A stretch of DNA of 64,000 bases from an uncultured SAR202 cluster bacterium (lineage in GTDB: Bacteria; Chloroflexota; Dehalococcoidia; Lucifugimonadales; Lucifugimonadaceae): positions 1 to 64,000 of the forward strand of contig CACNIC010000003.1 in NCBI GenBank assembly GCA_902620405.1. The letters run 5' to 3'. Position 1 is the first letter of the stretch, and every line of letters starts with the position of its first letter. Of this stretch, positions 17,796 to 27,210 are shown piece after piece. The notes beneath the pieces were generated by a model. It saw only the letters and a program-made list of their open reading frames with translations. It was not told the DNA's origin and searched no databases. Both the position numbers and the translations under genes were made by a program.

Positions 17796-18416
17796 TTATC
17801 TCCTTGAATAATATTCAATAATTAATCTTGTTTGAATTCCAATTTCAATATCATCTGTTTCAGGTTTAGATATAACATCCCCTGCACCATTTTTTCTATC
17901 TGATTTTAACCATTCAGGAACATTTCTTTCTTTCATTTCTTCATCAAGATCCATAGTTTTAAACATTTCAGTTTTTTTTGATTTTTCTGAGATCTCAATT
18001 TTATCCCCATTTCTAACTAAATAACTAGGAACATCGACTTTCCTACCATTTACAAGAAAATGTCCATGACTAACGAGTTGCCTTGATTGAGCTCTTGATC
18101 TGCCAAATCCTAATCTAAATACTGTATTGTCTAACCTGCTCTCTAAAATTGATAATAAATTTTCACCAGCAATACCTTCCATTTTAGAAGCCTTTTTGAC
18201 ATAAGTTCGAAATTGCCTCTCCATTATTCCGTAAATAATCCTAGCTTTTTGTTTTTCTCGAAGCTGAGTCCCATAGTCAGACAATCTTCTGGTTGGGACA
18301 TAGGAATTCTTCCTTAATCGATTTCTTTCTACTGAACACTTTCCAGAAGGTTTTGAGCAAAGTCTTTCGCCCATTCTTACGCATTCTTTACATGTTATTG
18401 TTGCTCTAAGTTTCAA
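17796..18416 (-). CDS. rpsD: Ribosomal protein S4 (zinc-binding form)
   Basis: 206 residues. The N-terminus has four cysteines (9, 12, 20 and 27), the zinc-ribbon form of S4. Next come RRLSDYGTQLREKQKAR, the ESRLDNTVFRLGFGRSRAQ segment of the S4 RNA-binding domain and VSHGHFLVNGRKVDVPSY. Position between rpsK and rpoA is standard. S4 often represses its own operon, but I see no specific site. Confidence 0.96.
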   Translation of the reverse strand: MKLRATITCKECVRMGERLCSKPSGKCSVERNRLRKNSYVPTRRLSDYGTQLREKQKARIIYGIMERQFRTYVKKASKMEGIAGENLLSILESRLDNTVFRLGFGRSRAQSRQLVSHGHFLVNGRKVDVPSYLVRNGDKIEISEKSKKTEMFKTMDLDEEMKERNVPEWLKSDRKNGAGDVISKPETDDIEIGIQTRLIIEYYSRR

Positions 18417-18428
18417 TTATTTACTCCT

Positions 18429-18815
18429 CTACACTCTTCTTCTTTTAGGTGGCCTGCAGCCATTGTGTGGAATTGGCGTTACGTCTTTTATGCTAAGAAC
18501 ATTAAGGCCAGATGACTGAAGAGCTCTAATCGCTGCCTCTCTTCCAGCCCCAGGCCCTTTTACAACAACATCAAGCTTATTAAGACCTATTTCTTCAGCT
18601 TTTTTTGCCAAAGTTTCTGCAATTCTTTGAGCTGCGAAAGATGTTGATTTTCTCGATCCTTTAAACCCTACTGATCCTGCTCCACTTGAATAAAGTACGT
18701 TACCAGATTCATCAGTTAAAGTAATTATAGTGTTATTAAAGGTAGCAGAAATATAAGCCATACCTTTTTGGATAAATCTTTTTTCTTTTTTTCTTTGTCT
18801 TGTTTTTCTAGCCAT
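18429..18815 (-). CDS. rpsK: Ribosomal protein S11
   Basis: 128 residues, full length. Conserved segments are [57 protein letters not shown] and [18 protein letters not shown]. It lies between rpsM and rpsD and overlaps neither. Confidence 0.98.
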   Translation of the reverse strand: MARKTRQRKKEKRFIQKGMAYISATFNNTIITLTDESGNVLYSSGAGSVGFKGSRKSTSFAAQRIAETLAKKAEEIGLNKLDVVVKGPGAGREAAIRALQSSGLNVLSIKDVTPIPHNGCRPPKRRRV

Positions 18816-18816
18816 T

Positions 18817-19200
18817 TTAATGTTTAGTTACTTGTTTTTTACCAGCAATTGCAATCTTTTTGCCTCTTTTTGTTCTTGCATTGGTTTTGGTTCTTTGACC
18901 TCTTACAGGAAGGTTTCTTCTGTGCCTATCACCTCTATAAGTTTTGATATCACCAAGCCTTTTTATATCATCCCTAACAGATCTTCTTAAATCACCTTCA
19001 ATGGGTTCTTCAAGAGAATCCACAAGTGACCTTATAAGGTTTAGTTTTTCTTCACTAAGATCTTTTACTCTTGGATTGTCAGAAACACCAGCTTTTTCAA
19101 TTAATTTTTTGGCACCAGTTCTACCAATGCCATAAATGCTTGTTAATGCTATTTCTATTCTCTTATTGTCAGGTATATTTACACCTTTTACTACTGCCAT
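18817..19200 (-). CDS. rpsM: Ribosomal protein S13
   Basis: 127 residues. The opening [20 protein letters not shown], the [18 protein letters not shown] segment and the C-terminal [15 protein letters not shown] that contacts tRNA are all present. It starts four bases after rpmJ, within the infA-rpmJ-rpsM-rpsK-rpsD-rpoA order. Confidence 0.98.
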   Translation of the reverse strand: MAVVKGVNIPDNKRIEIALTSIYGIGRTGAKKLIEKAGVSDNPRVKDLSEEKLNLIRSLVDSLEEPIEGDLRRSVRDDIKRLGDIKTYRGDRHRRNLPVRGQRTKTNARTKRGKKIAIAGKKQVTKH

Positions 19201-19203
19201 TTA

Positions 19204-19317
19204 CTATCCTTGTTTTTGTTTACACTTAGGATTAGAGCATATTACCATTACTGCTCTCCTCCTTCTAATAATTCTGCAATTATCACACCTTTTTTTTACT
19301 GACGATCTTACTTTCAT
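19204..19317 (-). CDS. rpmJ: Ribosomal protein L36
   Basis: A 37-residue gene read by eye between infA and rpsM. The protein runs from [15 protein letters not shown] to [12 protein letters not shown]. It is the zinc-ribbon form with Cys11, Cys14, Cys27 and, at the place normally held by His, Cys32, so the site is Cys4 rather than Cys3-His. It begins one base after the infA stop. Confidence 0.95.
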   Translation of the reverse strand: MKVRSSVKKRCDNCRIIRRRRAVMVICSNPKCKQKQG

Positions 19318-19318
19318 T

Positions 19319-19537
19319 TTATTTAAATCTATATGTTATTCTGCCTCTTGTTAAATCATAGGGTGATAATTCTACTAAAACTCTATCTCCAGGTATAACT
19401 CTAATGAAATTCATTCTTATTTTGCCTGAAACATGAGCGAGAACTTCATGCCCATTTGCTAATTCAATTTTAAAATTTGCATTTGGTAAAGCTTCTTTAA
19501 CTTTCCCTTCTACTTCTATTGAGTCTTTTTTTGACAT
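19319..19537 (-). CDS. infA: Translation initiation factor IF-1
   Basis: 72 residues, exactly the family size. An OB-fold protein that blocks the ribosomal A site during initiation. It shows [37 protein letters not shown] and the ending [11 protein letters not shown]. It lies between map and rpmJ, the usual order in many Gram-positive and Chloroflexota spc-alpha junctions. Confidence 0.98.
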   Translation of the reverse strand: MSKKDSIEVEGKVKEALPNANFKIELANGHEVLAHVSGKIRMNFIRVIPGDRVLVELSPYDLTRGRITYRFK

Positions 19538-19539
19538 AA

Positions 19540-20301
19540 TTAACTTGTTAAAACCTCCGGTTTTGAATCAGTTATTAAAACTGTATTTTCAAAATGAGCA
19601 GATTTTGCACCATCAGATGTTACTACAGTCCACCCATCATCGCATAATTTTGTTCCATCACTACCCAAATTCACCATTGGCTCAATAGCTAAAGTCATGC
19701 CTGGAATAAGTTTTGGGCCTGACCCTGGGGCACCAAAATTTGGAACTTGCGGAGGTTCATGTAATGACCTACCGATTCCGTGGCCAGTATAATTCCTTAC
19801 AAGACCATATCCTTTGGGAATAATAAATTCCTCAACAGCGTTACCAATATCACCAGTAAATTTACCCACTACACATTCATTGATTGCTAATTCCAATGAT
19901 TCCGAAGTATCTGATAATAGATTAATTTCTTTTTGAGTGCAATCTCCTACTGCGAAAGTCTTAGCATGATCGCTGTTAAATCCTTCCACAATAACACCAG
20001 CATCAATACTTATGATATCTCCATTTTTCAATTTTCTTGATGAAGGAATACCGTGAACTATTTCTTCATTTATAGATACACAAATTGTATTTGGAAAATC
20101 ATATAAACCTAAAAAAGCTGATTTAACTTTATTTTTTTTAATTTCTTTTTTTGAAATATTATCCAATTCTAATGTTGTGATCCCTGGCTCAATTGCCTTT
20201 CCCATTTTATTCATTATTTCGGCAATAATATTTCCTGCTTCTCTCATATAAGAAATTTCTTTTTCTGTTTTAATTAAAATACTTGTTTTGTTATTAAGCA
20301 T
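19540..20301 (-). CDS. map: Methionine aminopeptidase, type I
   Basis: 253 residues. A metalloprotease that removes the initiator methionine. Metal ligands can be placed: Asp in [18 protein letters not shown], His in [18 protein letters not shown], Glu in [11 protein letters not shown] and Glu in [10 protein letters not shown]. The N-terminus [18 protein letters not shown] is typical. It overlaps adk by one base, so adk, map and infA are co-translated. Confidence 0.97.
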   Translation of the reverse strand: MLNNKTSILIKTEKEISYMREAGNIIAEIMNKMGKAIEPGITTLELDNISKKEIKKNKVKSAFLGLYDFPNTICVSINEEIVHGIPSSRKLKNGDIISIDAGVIVEGFNSDHAKTFAVGDCTQKEINLLSDTSESLELAINECVVGKFTGDIGNAVEEFIIPKGYGLVRNYTGHGIGRSLHEPPQVPNFGAPGSGPKLIPGMTLAIEPMVNLGSDGTKLCDDGWTVVTSDGAKSAHFENTVLITDSKPEVLTS

Positions 20302-20882
20302 TAAGCTACCTCAGCCTTCAAAATATTGAAAATTGCGTTTGAAACATCTGACTCTGACTGGTCGCCATCTATTGTGTCTAAAAGAGATCTTTCTTTGTAG
20401 AATTCAAGTAGAGGTTCAGTTTGATTTCTATAAACCTTCAATCTATTCTTTATGAGTTCTGGTTTATCGTCTTCTCTACCTCTTCCTGCTAATCTATTTA
20501 AAATTTCTTGATCTGAAATATCCAAATTTAATACAGCTTTTATATTTACATTTAATTGTTTGATTTTATTCTCTAGAGCTGTTGCTTGATTAATTGTTCT
20601 AGGGAAACCATCAAGAATAATACCAGAAACATTACTTTCATTTTTAAGTTCTGTTATAAAAGAATCCATTAAGTCAATGATTAGTTCATCTGGCACTAAC
20701 TCACCTGATTTAACGTATTTTGAGGCTAATTTACCTAATTCGGTATTATTTACAATATTTTCTCTTAGTAAATCTCCAATGGACAAGTGAATAAAATTCA
20801 ATTTGTTAGTTAGAATTTCAGCTTGAGTACCTTTACCTGATCCTGGAGGGCCCAAAAATATTAAAAACTCTAATGACTTCAT
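20301..20882 (-). CDS. adk: Adenylate kinase, short-lid form
   Basis: 193 residues. It interconverts AMP and ATP with ADP. The P-loop is GPPGSGKGTQ, the AMP site DGFPRTINQA, and the lid start LAGRGREDDKPE. The lid lacks the roughly 27-residue zinc or beta insert of long bacterial kinases, so this is the short variant. The start overlaps the secY stop by four bases. Confidence 0.97.
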   Translation of the reverse strand: MKSLEFLIFLGPPGSGKGTQAEILTNKLNFIHLSIGDLLRENIVNNTELGKLASKYVKSGELVPDELIIDLMDSFITELKNESNVSGIILDGFPRTINQATALENKIKQLNVNIKAVLNLDISDQEILNRLAGRGREDDKPELIKNRLKVYRNQTEPLLEFYKERSLLDTIDGDQSESDVSNAIFNILKAEVA

Positions 20883-22231
20883 TCTTTCATGAATCCTTCA
20901 TAATTTCTCATTAGAAGTTGAGATTCAAGTTGCCTCATTGTATCGAGGGCAACTCCTACCATTATCAACAGACTTGTGCTACTCATTATTGTAGATGCAG
21001 CACCAACATTCGTAATAATGCCGGCTATAAATGGCATCACTGCAACCATTGCTAAAAAGATAGCACCACCCCAGGTTATCCTTACCATAACTTGGCTTAA
21101 ATAAGATTGTGTTGGAGAACCAGGTCTTATGCCTGGTATAAATCCACCATTCTTTTGTAAATTTTCTGCTATATTTTGCTGATTAAATGTCACTAAGGCA
21201 TAAAAAAATGTAAATAACATCACCATTATGAATACTAAAATCCAGTAGGTTACATTTGCTGGGCCAAGTAAGTTTGTAATAAATTCAGCGACCTGAGAGC
21301 CTGCTGAATTTGTTGATGGGTCAACAAAGTATCCACTAATGCTAGCAGGAAGGATTAATAGTGAAAAAGCGAAGATTAAAGGTATCATACCTGCTGAGTT
21401 AACTCTAAGAGGAATAAAAGAGCCACCCGTTTGCCTATACATCCTTCCTCCCCTAAAAACGCTTCTTCCGTATTGAACAGGTATTTTTCTCTGAGCCTCT
21501 GTAAACACTACTATTAAATAAACTATTAGTAAGGCAATAGCAACAAGTAATGTAAGTTGAAATAATTGACCAGAAAGCAAAGCTCCTTGACCTATAATAG
21601 AAGGTAAAGAAGAAACAATACCTGCAAAAATTATTAATGATATTCCATTCCCAATACCTTTTTCAGTAACTAGTTCTCCTAACCAAACCAGAAATGCTGT
21701 TCCAGCTGTCATAGTCAGCAATATAGATGTAAACGCAACAAAGTTTCCTTGTCCAAAGCCCGATCCTTCAATGACCTGACCACCAAATGAACTTTGCAAA
21801 ATACTTATCTGCCCCCAACCTTGCAGGAATGCTATAGGAATCATCAAGTAATGAGTATATTGATTGATTTTCTGTCTTCCTAATTGGCCCTCTTGAGACA
21901 ATTCTTTAAGCGACGGGAAAACAGGAGTAATTACCTGCATAATAATTGAAGCAGTAATGTAAGGATATACACCAAGGGCAGCAATACTTAAATTTCTTAG
22001 TGCACCACCTGAAAATAAATCTAAAAATCCAAGTAATGGAGCACTATCAAATGCCGCTGCCAAAGCATCTCTATCTACACCAGGAACTGGAACATGAGCT
22101 AAAAACCTAAATACAACCAAAATACCAAAAGTAAATAAAATTTTATTCCTTAAATCAGGAATTCTCATTGCGTCCATGACTGCTGTTATTAATGCAGGAG
22201 TGTTTGATTTATTGTCTGTATTTGTGGTCAT
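20879..22231 (-). CDS. secY: Protein translocase subunit SecY
   Basis: 450 residues with about ten membrane segments; the central pore of the Sec translocon. Conserved parts are HVPVPGVDRDAL, the plug and TM2 region GGALRNLSIAALGVYPYITASI, RKIPVQYGRS in the cytoplasmic loop, and GFIPGIRPG. It overlaps rplO and adk by single-digit bases, the standard spc order L15-SecY-Adk. Confidence 0.98.
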   Translation of the reverse strand: MTTNTDNKSNTPALITAVMDAMRIPDLRNKILFTFGILVVFRFLAHVPVPGVDRDALAAAFDSAPLLGFLDLFSGGALRNLSIAALGVYPYITASIIMQVITPVFPSLKELSQEGQLGRQKINQYTHYLMIPIAFLQGWGQISILQSSFGGQVIEGSGFGQGNFVAFTSILLTMTAGTAFLVWLGELVTEKGIGNGISLIIFAGIVSSLPSIIGQGALLSGQLFQLTLLVAIALLIVYLIVVFTEAQRKIPVQYGRSVFRGGRMYRQTGGSFIPLRVNSAGMIPLIFAFSLLILPASISGYFVDPSTNSAGSQVAEFITNLLGPANVTYWILVFIMVMLFTFFYALVTFNQQNIAENLQKNGGFIPGIRPGSPTQSYLSQVMVRITWGGAIFLAMVAVMPFIAGIITNVGAASTIMSSTSLLIMVGVALDTMRQLESQLLMRNYEGFMKE

Positions 22232-22701
22232 TAATCTTTATCTTCAATAACTTGTTTATCCAATAACTCAATAGTGCTTCCTGATTTTTTTATCTTTTCT
22301 TCAGCAGACTTTGTCACTGAGTGAACTTTTATTTTTAAACTTTTTTTTAAATTGCCGTTACCTAAAATTTTGACGTTTGAGTTTTTCTTTTTAATTAAGT
22401 TAAGACTAAAAAGAGATTCAGCACTAACCTCATCACCTTCATTAAATTTATTTTCGATATCATCAAGATTAACTATACTAAAATCTTTTTTAAATCTGTT
22501 TTTGAATCCTCTTAAAAAAGGTAATCGTTTTACTAGAGGAAGCTGACCTCCCTCAAAGAAAAGAGGTACTCCGCCACCAGATCGAGACTTCTGTCCTTTC
22601 AAACCTCTTCCAGAATAAGTTCCTTTACTTCCGTTGCCTCTACCAACTCTGGTTCTTGATTTTTTCTTTTCAGGTAATTTAAAACTATTTAATTTAGACA
22701 T
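22231..22701 (-). CDS. rplO: Ribosomal protein L15
   Basis: 156 residues. It opens with KKKSRTRVGRGNGSKGTYSG followed by the Gly/Arg/Lys-rich loop GRGLKGQKSRSGGGVPLFFEGGQ (two stretches here) and PLVKRLPFLRGFKNRF. The C-terminal domain is diverged and Lys-rich. It lies between rpmD and secY. Confidence 0.96.
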   Translation of the reverse strand: MSKLNSFKLPEKKKSRTRVGRGNGSKGTYSGRGLKGQKSRSGGGVPLFFEGGQLPLVKRLPFLRGFKNRFKKDFSIVNLDDIENKFNEGDEVSAESLFSLNLIKKKNSNVKILGNGNLKKSLKIKVHSVTKSAEEKIKKSGSTIELLDKQVIEDKD

Positions 22702-22878
22702 CTATGCCTCCGATACCTTAATAAGGTGCTTAACCTTATTTATCATACCTTCAATTGATGGATTCAAAGTTTTTTCAACTGTTTTACCTATCTTTGTTAA
22801 TCCTAAAGCTTTTATAGTATCTCTTTGATTTTTTTTGGCACCAATTGAGCTTTTAATTTGTTTTATCTTTACTTTCAT
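22702..22878 (-). CDS. rpmD: Ribosomal protein L30
   Basis: 58 residues from the ATG at 22878. A TTG four codons upstream gives a longer form, but the ATG fits the family start. [20 protein letters not shown] and [13 protein letters not shown] are the recognisable L30 parts. It overlaps the rpsE end by 26 bases, so its start lies inside the low-complexity tail of S5. Confidence 0.93.
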   Translation of the reverse strand: MKVKIKQIKSSIGAKKNQRDTIKALGLTKIGKTVEKTLNPSIEGMINKVKHLIKVSEA

Positions 22879-23410
22879 CTTTATTTTCAACTTTATTTTT
22901 TGATTGATTTAAATTTTCCATACTTCTAAGCGCTTTCATTGTTGCCTTAACAACATTAAATACATTGTTTGAACCATGAGTTTTTGATATTACATCCTTA
23001 ACACCAACTGCCTCCATTACAGCTCTAACTCCACCACCTGCAATAATTCCTGTTCCTTGAGCAGCAGGTCTAATCATTACCTTTGATGCACCAAATTTTG
23101 CAATTACTTCATGAGGGACTGTTGTTCCTTTCAAATTGATTTGTTCTAATTCTTTCTTTGCAGTTGTGACAGCTTTTCTAACTGCATCAGGTACAGCTGC
23201 TGCTTTTCCTGAGGAAAAGCCAACTTTCCCTTTTTCATCACCAATTACCACAAAGGCAGCAAATGAAAGGTTTCTACCACCTTTAACAACTTTTGAAACT
23301 CTTCTTACACTTACAACTTTTTCGATATAAGGGTTTTTTTCAACATCATTTCTTCCTCTTCTATCCCTTCCACTACCTCTTTTTGAATTTGTATTAGTTT
23401 GAGATACCAT
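22853..23410 (-). CDS. rpsE: Ribosomal protein S5
   Basis: 185 residues. The double-stranded RNA-binding fold carries [40 protein letters not shown] and [20 protein letters not shown]. The last 25 residues form an Asn/Lys/Glu/Asp-rich tail ([18 protein letters not shown]) that hosts the start of rpmD in another frame. Standard spc order L18-S5-L30. Confidence 0.97.
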   Translation of the reverse strand: MVSQTNTNSKRGSGRDRRGRNDVEKNPYIEKVVSVRRVSKVVKGGRNLSFAAFVVIGDEKGKVGFSSGKAAAVPDAVRKAVTTAKKELEQINLKGTTVPHEVIAKFGASKVMIRPAAQGTGIIAGGGVRAVMEAVGVKDVISKTHGSNNVFNVVKATMKALRSMENLNQSKNKVENKDESKDKTN

Positions 23411-23787
23411 TAAAACTCCAATCCGTTTTCTCTTGCACCTTCAGCTAAAGCCTTTACTCTCCCATGATATTTATATCCACCTCTATCAAAAACAACCTTA
23501 GTAATGCCAGACTTTTTACATTTTTTAGAAATAATTAAACCAACCTTATATGCATCAAAACTTTTTTGTGTAAATCCTGACTTATTTTCTGTCTTATCAG
23601 AAAAAACATCCTTGTCTTTACTGCTACAAGAAACAATTGTTTTTTTAGCTTCATCATCAATAATTTGAGCGTAAATAAATTTATTACTCCTAAAAACTGA
23701 TAATCTTGGATATTCAGAAGTGCCTGAAATCTTTTTTCTAACCCTGATATGCCTTATTTTTCTCTTATTTAATTTAACTGGACTCAT
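23410..23787 (-). CDS. rplR: Ribosomal protein L18
   Basis: 125 residues; a 5S rRNA-binding protein. It contains [35 protein letters not shown] and the C-terminal [20 protein letters not shown] with the ending ENGLEF. Overlaps by one base with both rplF and rpsE. Confidence 0.97.
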   Translation of the reverse strand: MSPVKLNKRKIRHIRVRKKISGTSEYPRLSVFRSNKFIYAQIIDDEAKKTIVSCSSKDKDVFSDKTENKSGFTQKSFDAYKVGLIISKKCKKSGITKVVFDRGGYKYHGRVKALAEGARENGLEF

Positions 23788-24335
23788 TATGCTTCACCAC
23801 CTACAGCTGTTTTTCCTGCTTTTCTTCTGATTATTTCATCTCGATATTTTATCCCATTTCCAGTGTAAGGATTTGGTTTTCTCAATTTTCTTATTCTTGC
23901 TGCTTGTTCTCCAACTGTTTGCTTGTTAGACCCTCTGACAAATACAATATTTTGATTTTCTTCTGAAAGCTCATTAGTGCCAATAGGATTTACTAGAACA
24001 GAGTGACTAAAACCAAGACTAAATTCTAAGTCTTTACCTTTCTTTGTAACTCGATAACCAGTACCAATTACATCTAAAACAATCTCAAAACCAGTGCTTA
24101 CACCAATTACACAATTATTAATCAAACTTCTAACTAAACCATGAAATGCTTTTATTTCAGAGTCCTCACTATTCCTGTGGCAAGTAATCTTATTATCTTC
24201 ATAATTAACCCTTATCGAATTATGAAAAGTTAACTTTTCTTCACCTTTAGGTCCCTTAATAGAAACTTCATTCCCATTAATATTAACCGTTACTCCATTA
24301 GGTATTTCTATTGGTAATTTTCCTATCCTAGACAT
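23787..24335 (-). CDS. rplF: Ribosomal protein L6
   Basis: 182 residues from the ATG at 24335, which has GGAGAAAT before it and gives the family start [16 protein letters not shown] longer frame begins upstream but runs into rpsH. The signature [21 protein letters not shown] is near the C-terminus. It lies between rpsH and rplR. Confidence 0.97.
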   Translation of the reverse strand: MSRIGKLPIEIPNGVTVNINGNEVSIKGPKGEEKLTFHNSIRVNYEDNKITCHRNSEDSEIKAFHGLVRSLINNCVIGVSTGFEIVLDVIGTGYRVTKKGKDLEFSLGFSHSVLVNPIGTNELSEENQNIVFVRGSNKQTVGEQAARIRKLRKPNPYTGNGIKYRDEIIRRKAGKTAVGGEA

Positions 24336-24348
24336 AATATTTCTCCAT

Positions 24349-24741
24349 CTACCATATATAGCAGATAATTTCTCCTCCAAGGTTGCTTTTATACGCTTCC
24401 TTTCCTGTCATAACCCCTTTTGATGTTGATATTACTGAAATTGCTAATCCACCCATATACATTGGTATCTCATCTTTTCGAGAATATGATCTCAACCCAG
24501 GAGTGCTAACTCTAGCTAGCCCTTTTAGTGCAGAATTTCTAGCGGAATCATATTTAAGATCAACCTTTGTTGAAGATTTTTTTTCATTTGTTGTTGAAGT
24601 GAAATTTAATATATAACCTTCTTTCTTCATTACAGATAAAACTGAAGACTTCATCTTTGAAGAAGGGAATTCAACAAATTCTTTTTTCATTGCAACAGCA
24701 TTTCGAATTCTAGTTAACATGTCTGCAATTGGATCACTCAT
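24349..24741 (-). CDS. rpsH: Ribosomal protein S8
   Basis: 130 residues. It opens MSDPIADMLTRIRNA and has the signature VSTSKGVMTGKEAYKSNLGG, ending GEIICYIW. The central part is diverged but collinear. S8 regulates the spc operon in some bacteria; I cannot point to a binding site here. Confidence 0.97.
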   Translation of the reverse strand: MSDPIADMLTRIRNAVAMKKEFVEFPSSKMKSSVLSVMKKEGYILNFTSTTNEKKSSTKVDLKYDSARNSALKGLARVSTPGLRSYSRKDEIPMYMGGLAISVISTSKGVMTGKEAYKSNLGGEIICYIW

Positions 24742-25047
24742 TTATAAACTTGCCTTTCTTATCCCTGGGAATTCTCCTTGAAGAGCTTTTTCCCTAAATT
24801 TTATTCTTGATAAACCAACAAACCCTACATAACCTCTAGACCTTCCAGTTAAGCTGCATCTATTCCTATGTCTATTTGGATTAGAATTTTTTGGCAATTT
24901 GCTTAAAGCAATCCTAGCTTCTCTTCTTGTTTCAATTGGTAGAGATGCATCATTCCAGACAGATAAAAGTTCAGCTCTTTTAGCTGCATACTTTTTAATA
25001 ATTCTCTCTACCCTTAATTCTCTTGCTATTTTTGCTTTTCTAGCCAT
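24742..25047 (-). CDS. rpsN: Ribosomal protein S14, long zinc-free form
   Basis: 101 residues from the ATG at 25047, which follows GGAGGGT. A longer frame reaches upstream only because it runs through the rplE tail. The protein opens MARKAKIARELRVERIIKKY and has RHRNRCSLTGRSRGYVG near residue 62. It lacks the CxxC zinc pairs of the short (61-residue) S14, so it is the long form. It overlaps the rplE end by eight bases. Confidence 0.96.
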   Translation of the reverse strand: MARKAKIARELRVERIIKKYAAKRAELLSVWNDASLPIETRREARIALSKLPKNSNPNRHRNRCSLTGRSRGYVGFVGLSRIKFREKALQGEFPGIRKASL

Positions 25048-25615
25048 TTTTACCCTCCATAAAAGGCATCCCCAAAAGTTGTAAAAGCTTAAAACCTTCT
25101 TGGTCTGTTTTAGCTGAGGTTGCAACTGTCAATTGAAAACTTCTTATTTTGTCGACTTTTCCATAATCAATTTCTGGAAAAATTATATGCTCTTTTATTC
25201 CTAAATTATAATTACCATTTCCATCAAAACTATTTGCAGAAATGCCTCTAAAATCTCTAATTCTAGGTAATGATAGATTTACTAACCTATCCCAAAAATC
25301 CCACATTCTTTTTGATCTTAAAGTTACTTTTATACCAACCCTCATACCTTCTCTTAAGTTAAAGTTAGCAATAGATAATTTTGCTTTTGTCACTACAGGC
25401 TTTTGTCCAGTAATCATAGTTAAATCACTCAGCATAGACTCAATGGCATTTTTATTGGTTAATGATTCGCCCATTCCAACATTAACTGCAATTTTTTGCA
25501 TTTTTGGAATTTGCATTTGATTTTTATATCCAAACTCTTCCATTAGCTTATCTTTCACCTCATTAAGGTAAACTGATTGCATTCTTGGCATTGTAATTGA
25601 AGTGGTATCTTTCAT
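25040..25615 (-). CDS. rplE: Ribosomal protein L5
   Basis: 191 residues; a 5S rRNA-binding protein. IPKMQKIAVNVGMGE, GQKPVVTKAKLSIANFNLRE, GIKVTLRSKRMWDFWDRLVN and the RGISANSFDGNGNYNLGIKE loop are typical. An ATG at residue 9 (MPRMQSVYL) is an alternative start; the first has AAAGG upstream. The order rplX-rplE-rpsN is standard. Confidence 0.97.
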   Translation of the reverse strand: MKDTTSITMPRMQSVYLNEVKDKLMEEFGYKNQMQIPKMQKIAVNVGMGESLTNKNAIESMLSDLTMITGQKPVVTKAKLSIANFNLREGMRVGIKVTLRSKRMWDFWDRLVNLSLPRIRDFRGISANSFDGNGNYNLGIKEHIIFPEIDYGKVDKIRSFQLTVATSAKTDQEGFKLLQLLGMPFMEGKNG

Positions 25616-25927
25616 TTATTTCTTACCTTTTTTTGATTCAACAATCACTCTTGATGAAGCTCCATCGCTTAACTTTTCTATTTTTACCCTTCCACTTTTA
25701 CCTGAATCAGGGTCCTTATATATTAAATTTGATATGTGGATAGGTAATTCCTTTTGAACAAATCCAGTTTCTTTGGCACCTGTTCCAGCCTTTACATGCC
25801 TAGTTGACATATTAATTCCCTCAACAATAACCATGTTATTAGACACAAGGATTACCTTTCCTTCTTTACCTTTATCTTTACCAGACCTAATTACAACTGT
25901 GTCATTCTTTTTAATTCTCGTAGCCAT
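25616..25927 (-). CDS. rplX: Ribosomal protein L24
   Basis: 103 residues with an N-terminal KOW motif: IKKNDTVVIRSGKDKGKEGK, then VEGINMSTRHVKAG and ETGFVQKELPIHISNL. The C-terminus KKGKK is basic. It lies between rplN and rplE without a gap. Confidence 0.97.
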   Translation of the reverse strand: MATRIKKNDTVVIRSGKDKGKEGKVILVSNNMVIVEGINMSTRHVKAGTGAKETGFVQKELPIHISNLIYKDPDSGKSGRVKIEKLSDGASSRVIVESKKGKK

Positions 25928-26296
25928 TTAAAGTACCTCCGGAGCTAAAGATACAATTCTCATAAATTCTTTATCTCTTAACTCTCTTGCAACTGGACCA
26001 AATATTCTGGTTCCTCTTGGATTTTTACCTTCTCCAATTATTACAGCTGCATTATCATCAAATCTTATGTATGAACCGTCAATACGCCTTACTTCTTTTT
26101 TAGTTCTAACAATGACTGCTTTTACAACTTCATGCATTTTTACGTTACCACCGGGTGTAGCATCTTTTACTGCCGCAGTTATAACATCTCCAACTGACGC
26201 AAATCTTCTATAACTTCCACCATCAACATGGATGCACATTATTTCTTTGGCACCTGAATTGTCAGTAACTATTAATCTTGTTTGAGGTTGTATCAT
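25928..26296 (-). CDS. rplN: Ribosomal protein L14
   Basis: 122 residues, exactly the usual length. [35 protein letters not shown] and [20 protein letters not shown] are conserved. It overlaps the rpsQ stop by four bases. Confidence 0.98.
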   Translation of the reverse strand: MIQPQTRLIVTDNSGAKEIMCIHVDGGSYRRFASVGDVITAAVKDATPGGNVKMHEVVKAVIVRTKKEVRRIDGSYIRFDDNAAVIIGEGKNPRGTRIFGPVARELRDKEFMRIVSLAPEVL

Positions 26297-26580
26297 TTAA
26301 TATTATCCTTATCTAAAGAAACTGGAATATTATCATTATTTCCCTGTATTTTAAATAATCTCCACCTCTTCATTTTTGAAATTGGACGAGAACTGGTTAT
26401 TTGAACATTGTCCCCTTCTTTAGCAGAATTATCAGGATCATGAACTAAATATTTCTGAGATCTTTTAATTGTTTTTCCTCTGTATCGAGTTTTTGATCTT
26501 GTTGAAATAGAAACAACAATGGTTTTGTCAGCTTTATCGCTAACAACTTTACCTTCTAAAATTCTTTCAACTTTAGTCAC
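26293..26580 (-). CDS. rpsQ: Ribosomal protein S17
   Basis: 95 residues, OB fold. [39 protein letters not shown] and [17 protein letters not shown] mark the family. It overlaps rpmC upstream by eight bases and rplN downstream by four. Confidence 0.97.
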   Translation of the reverse strand: MTKVERILEGKVVSDKADKTIVVSISTRSKTRYRGKTIKRSQKYLVHDPDNSAKEGDNVQITSSRPISKMKRWRLFKIQGNNDNIPVSLDKDNIK

Positions 26581-26782
26581 TGCTTTCTCCTTTCAAAAAT
26601 CTCAACTCAGTTAATCTAGTTTCCAATTTTGCTATATCCTTTTTAATTTTTTTAATTTCTGTTGTATCAGATAATTGCATACTTGCCTTCTTAAAACGCA
26701 AATCCATATGATCTCTTCTTGTCTCTTTTAATTTTGACAATAACTCTTCCATATTAAATTTTCTTATATCTGACATATCCAT
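26573..26782 (-). CDS. rpmC: Ribosomal protein L29
   Basis: 69 residues, two helices near the peptide exit. MSDIRKFNMEELLSKLKETR and LRFKKASMQLSDTTEIKKIK are typical, as is KLETRLTELR. The first ATG overlaps the rplP stop; an ATG at residue 3 is an alternative. Confidence 0.95.
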   Translation of the reverse strand: MDMSDIRKFNMEELLSKLKETRRDHMDLRFKKASMQLSDTTEIKKIKKDIAKLETRLTELRFLKGESSD

Positions 26783-27198
26783 TAGAATTGCTCACTTCTT
26801 GATACAATTTTTGTTTTTAATGATAACTTGTGGGAAGCAAGTCGTAGTGCCTCTCTTGATAAATCATCTGGAAGGTCACCAAGTTCAAATAGTATTTTTC
26901 CTGCATTAACAGGTGCAACCCAGTATTCGACAGCACCTTTACCCTTACCCATTCTTGTTTCTGCAGGTCTTGCTGAAACTGGTTTATCTGGAAAGACTCT
27001 AATCCACATTTGGCCACCTCTTTTTACATGACCAACTATTGCTTTTCTTGCAGCCTCAATTTGCCTGGCTGTTATCCAACCAGAATCAAGCGTCTTTAAG
27101 CCATAATCACCAAAGTTAATTTTACTTCCCTTAATTCTGGCTCCCTTAACAACTCCTCGAAATTGTTTTCTAAATTTTGGTCTTTTTGGTTGCAACAT
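26782..27198 (-). CDS. rplP: Ribosomal protein L16
   Basis: 138 residues, normal size. MLQPKRPKFRKQFRG, the signature GGQMWIRVFPDKPVS and RMGKGKGAVEYWVAPVNAG are present. The gap to rpsC (12 bases) is one of the few between S10-region genes here. Confidence 0.98.
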   Translation of the reverse strand: MLQPKRPKFRKQFRGVVKGARIKGSKINFGDYGLKTLDSGWITARQIEAARKAIVGHVKRGGQMWIRVFPDKPVSARPAETRMGKGKGAVEYWVAPVNAGKILFELGDLPDDLSREALRLASHKLSLKTKIVSRSEQF

Positions 27199-27210
27199 AA
27201 TTAGAAATCC

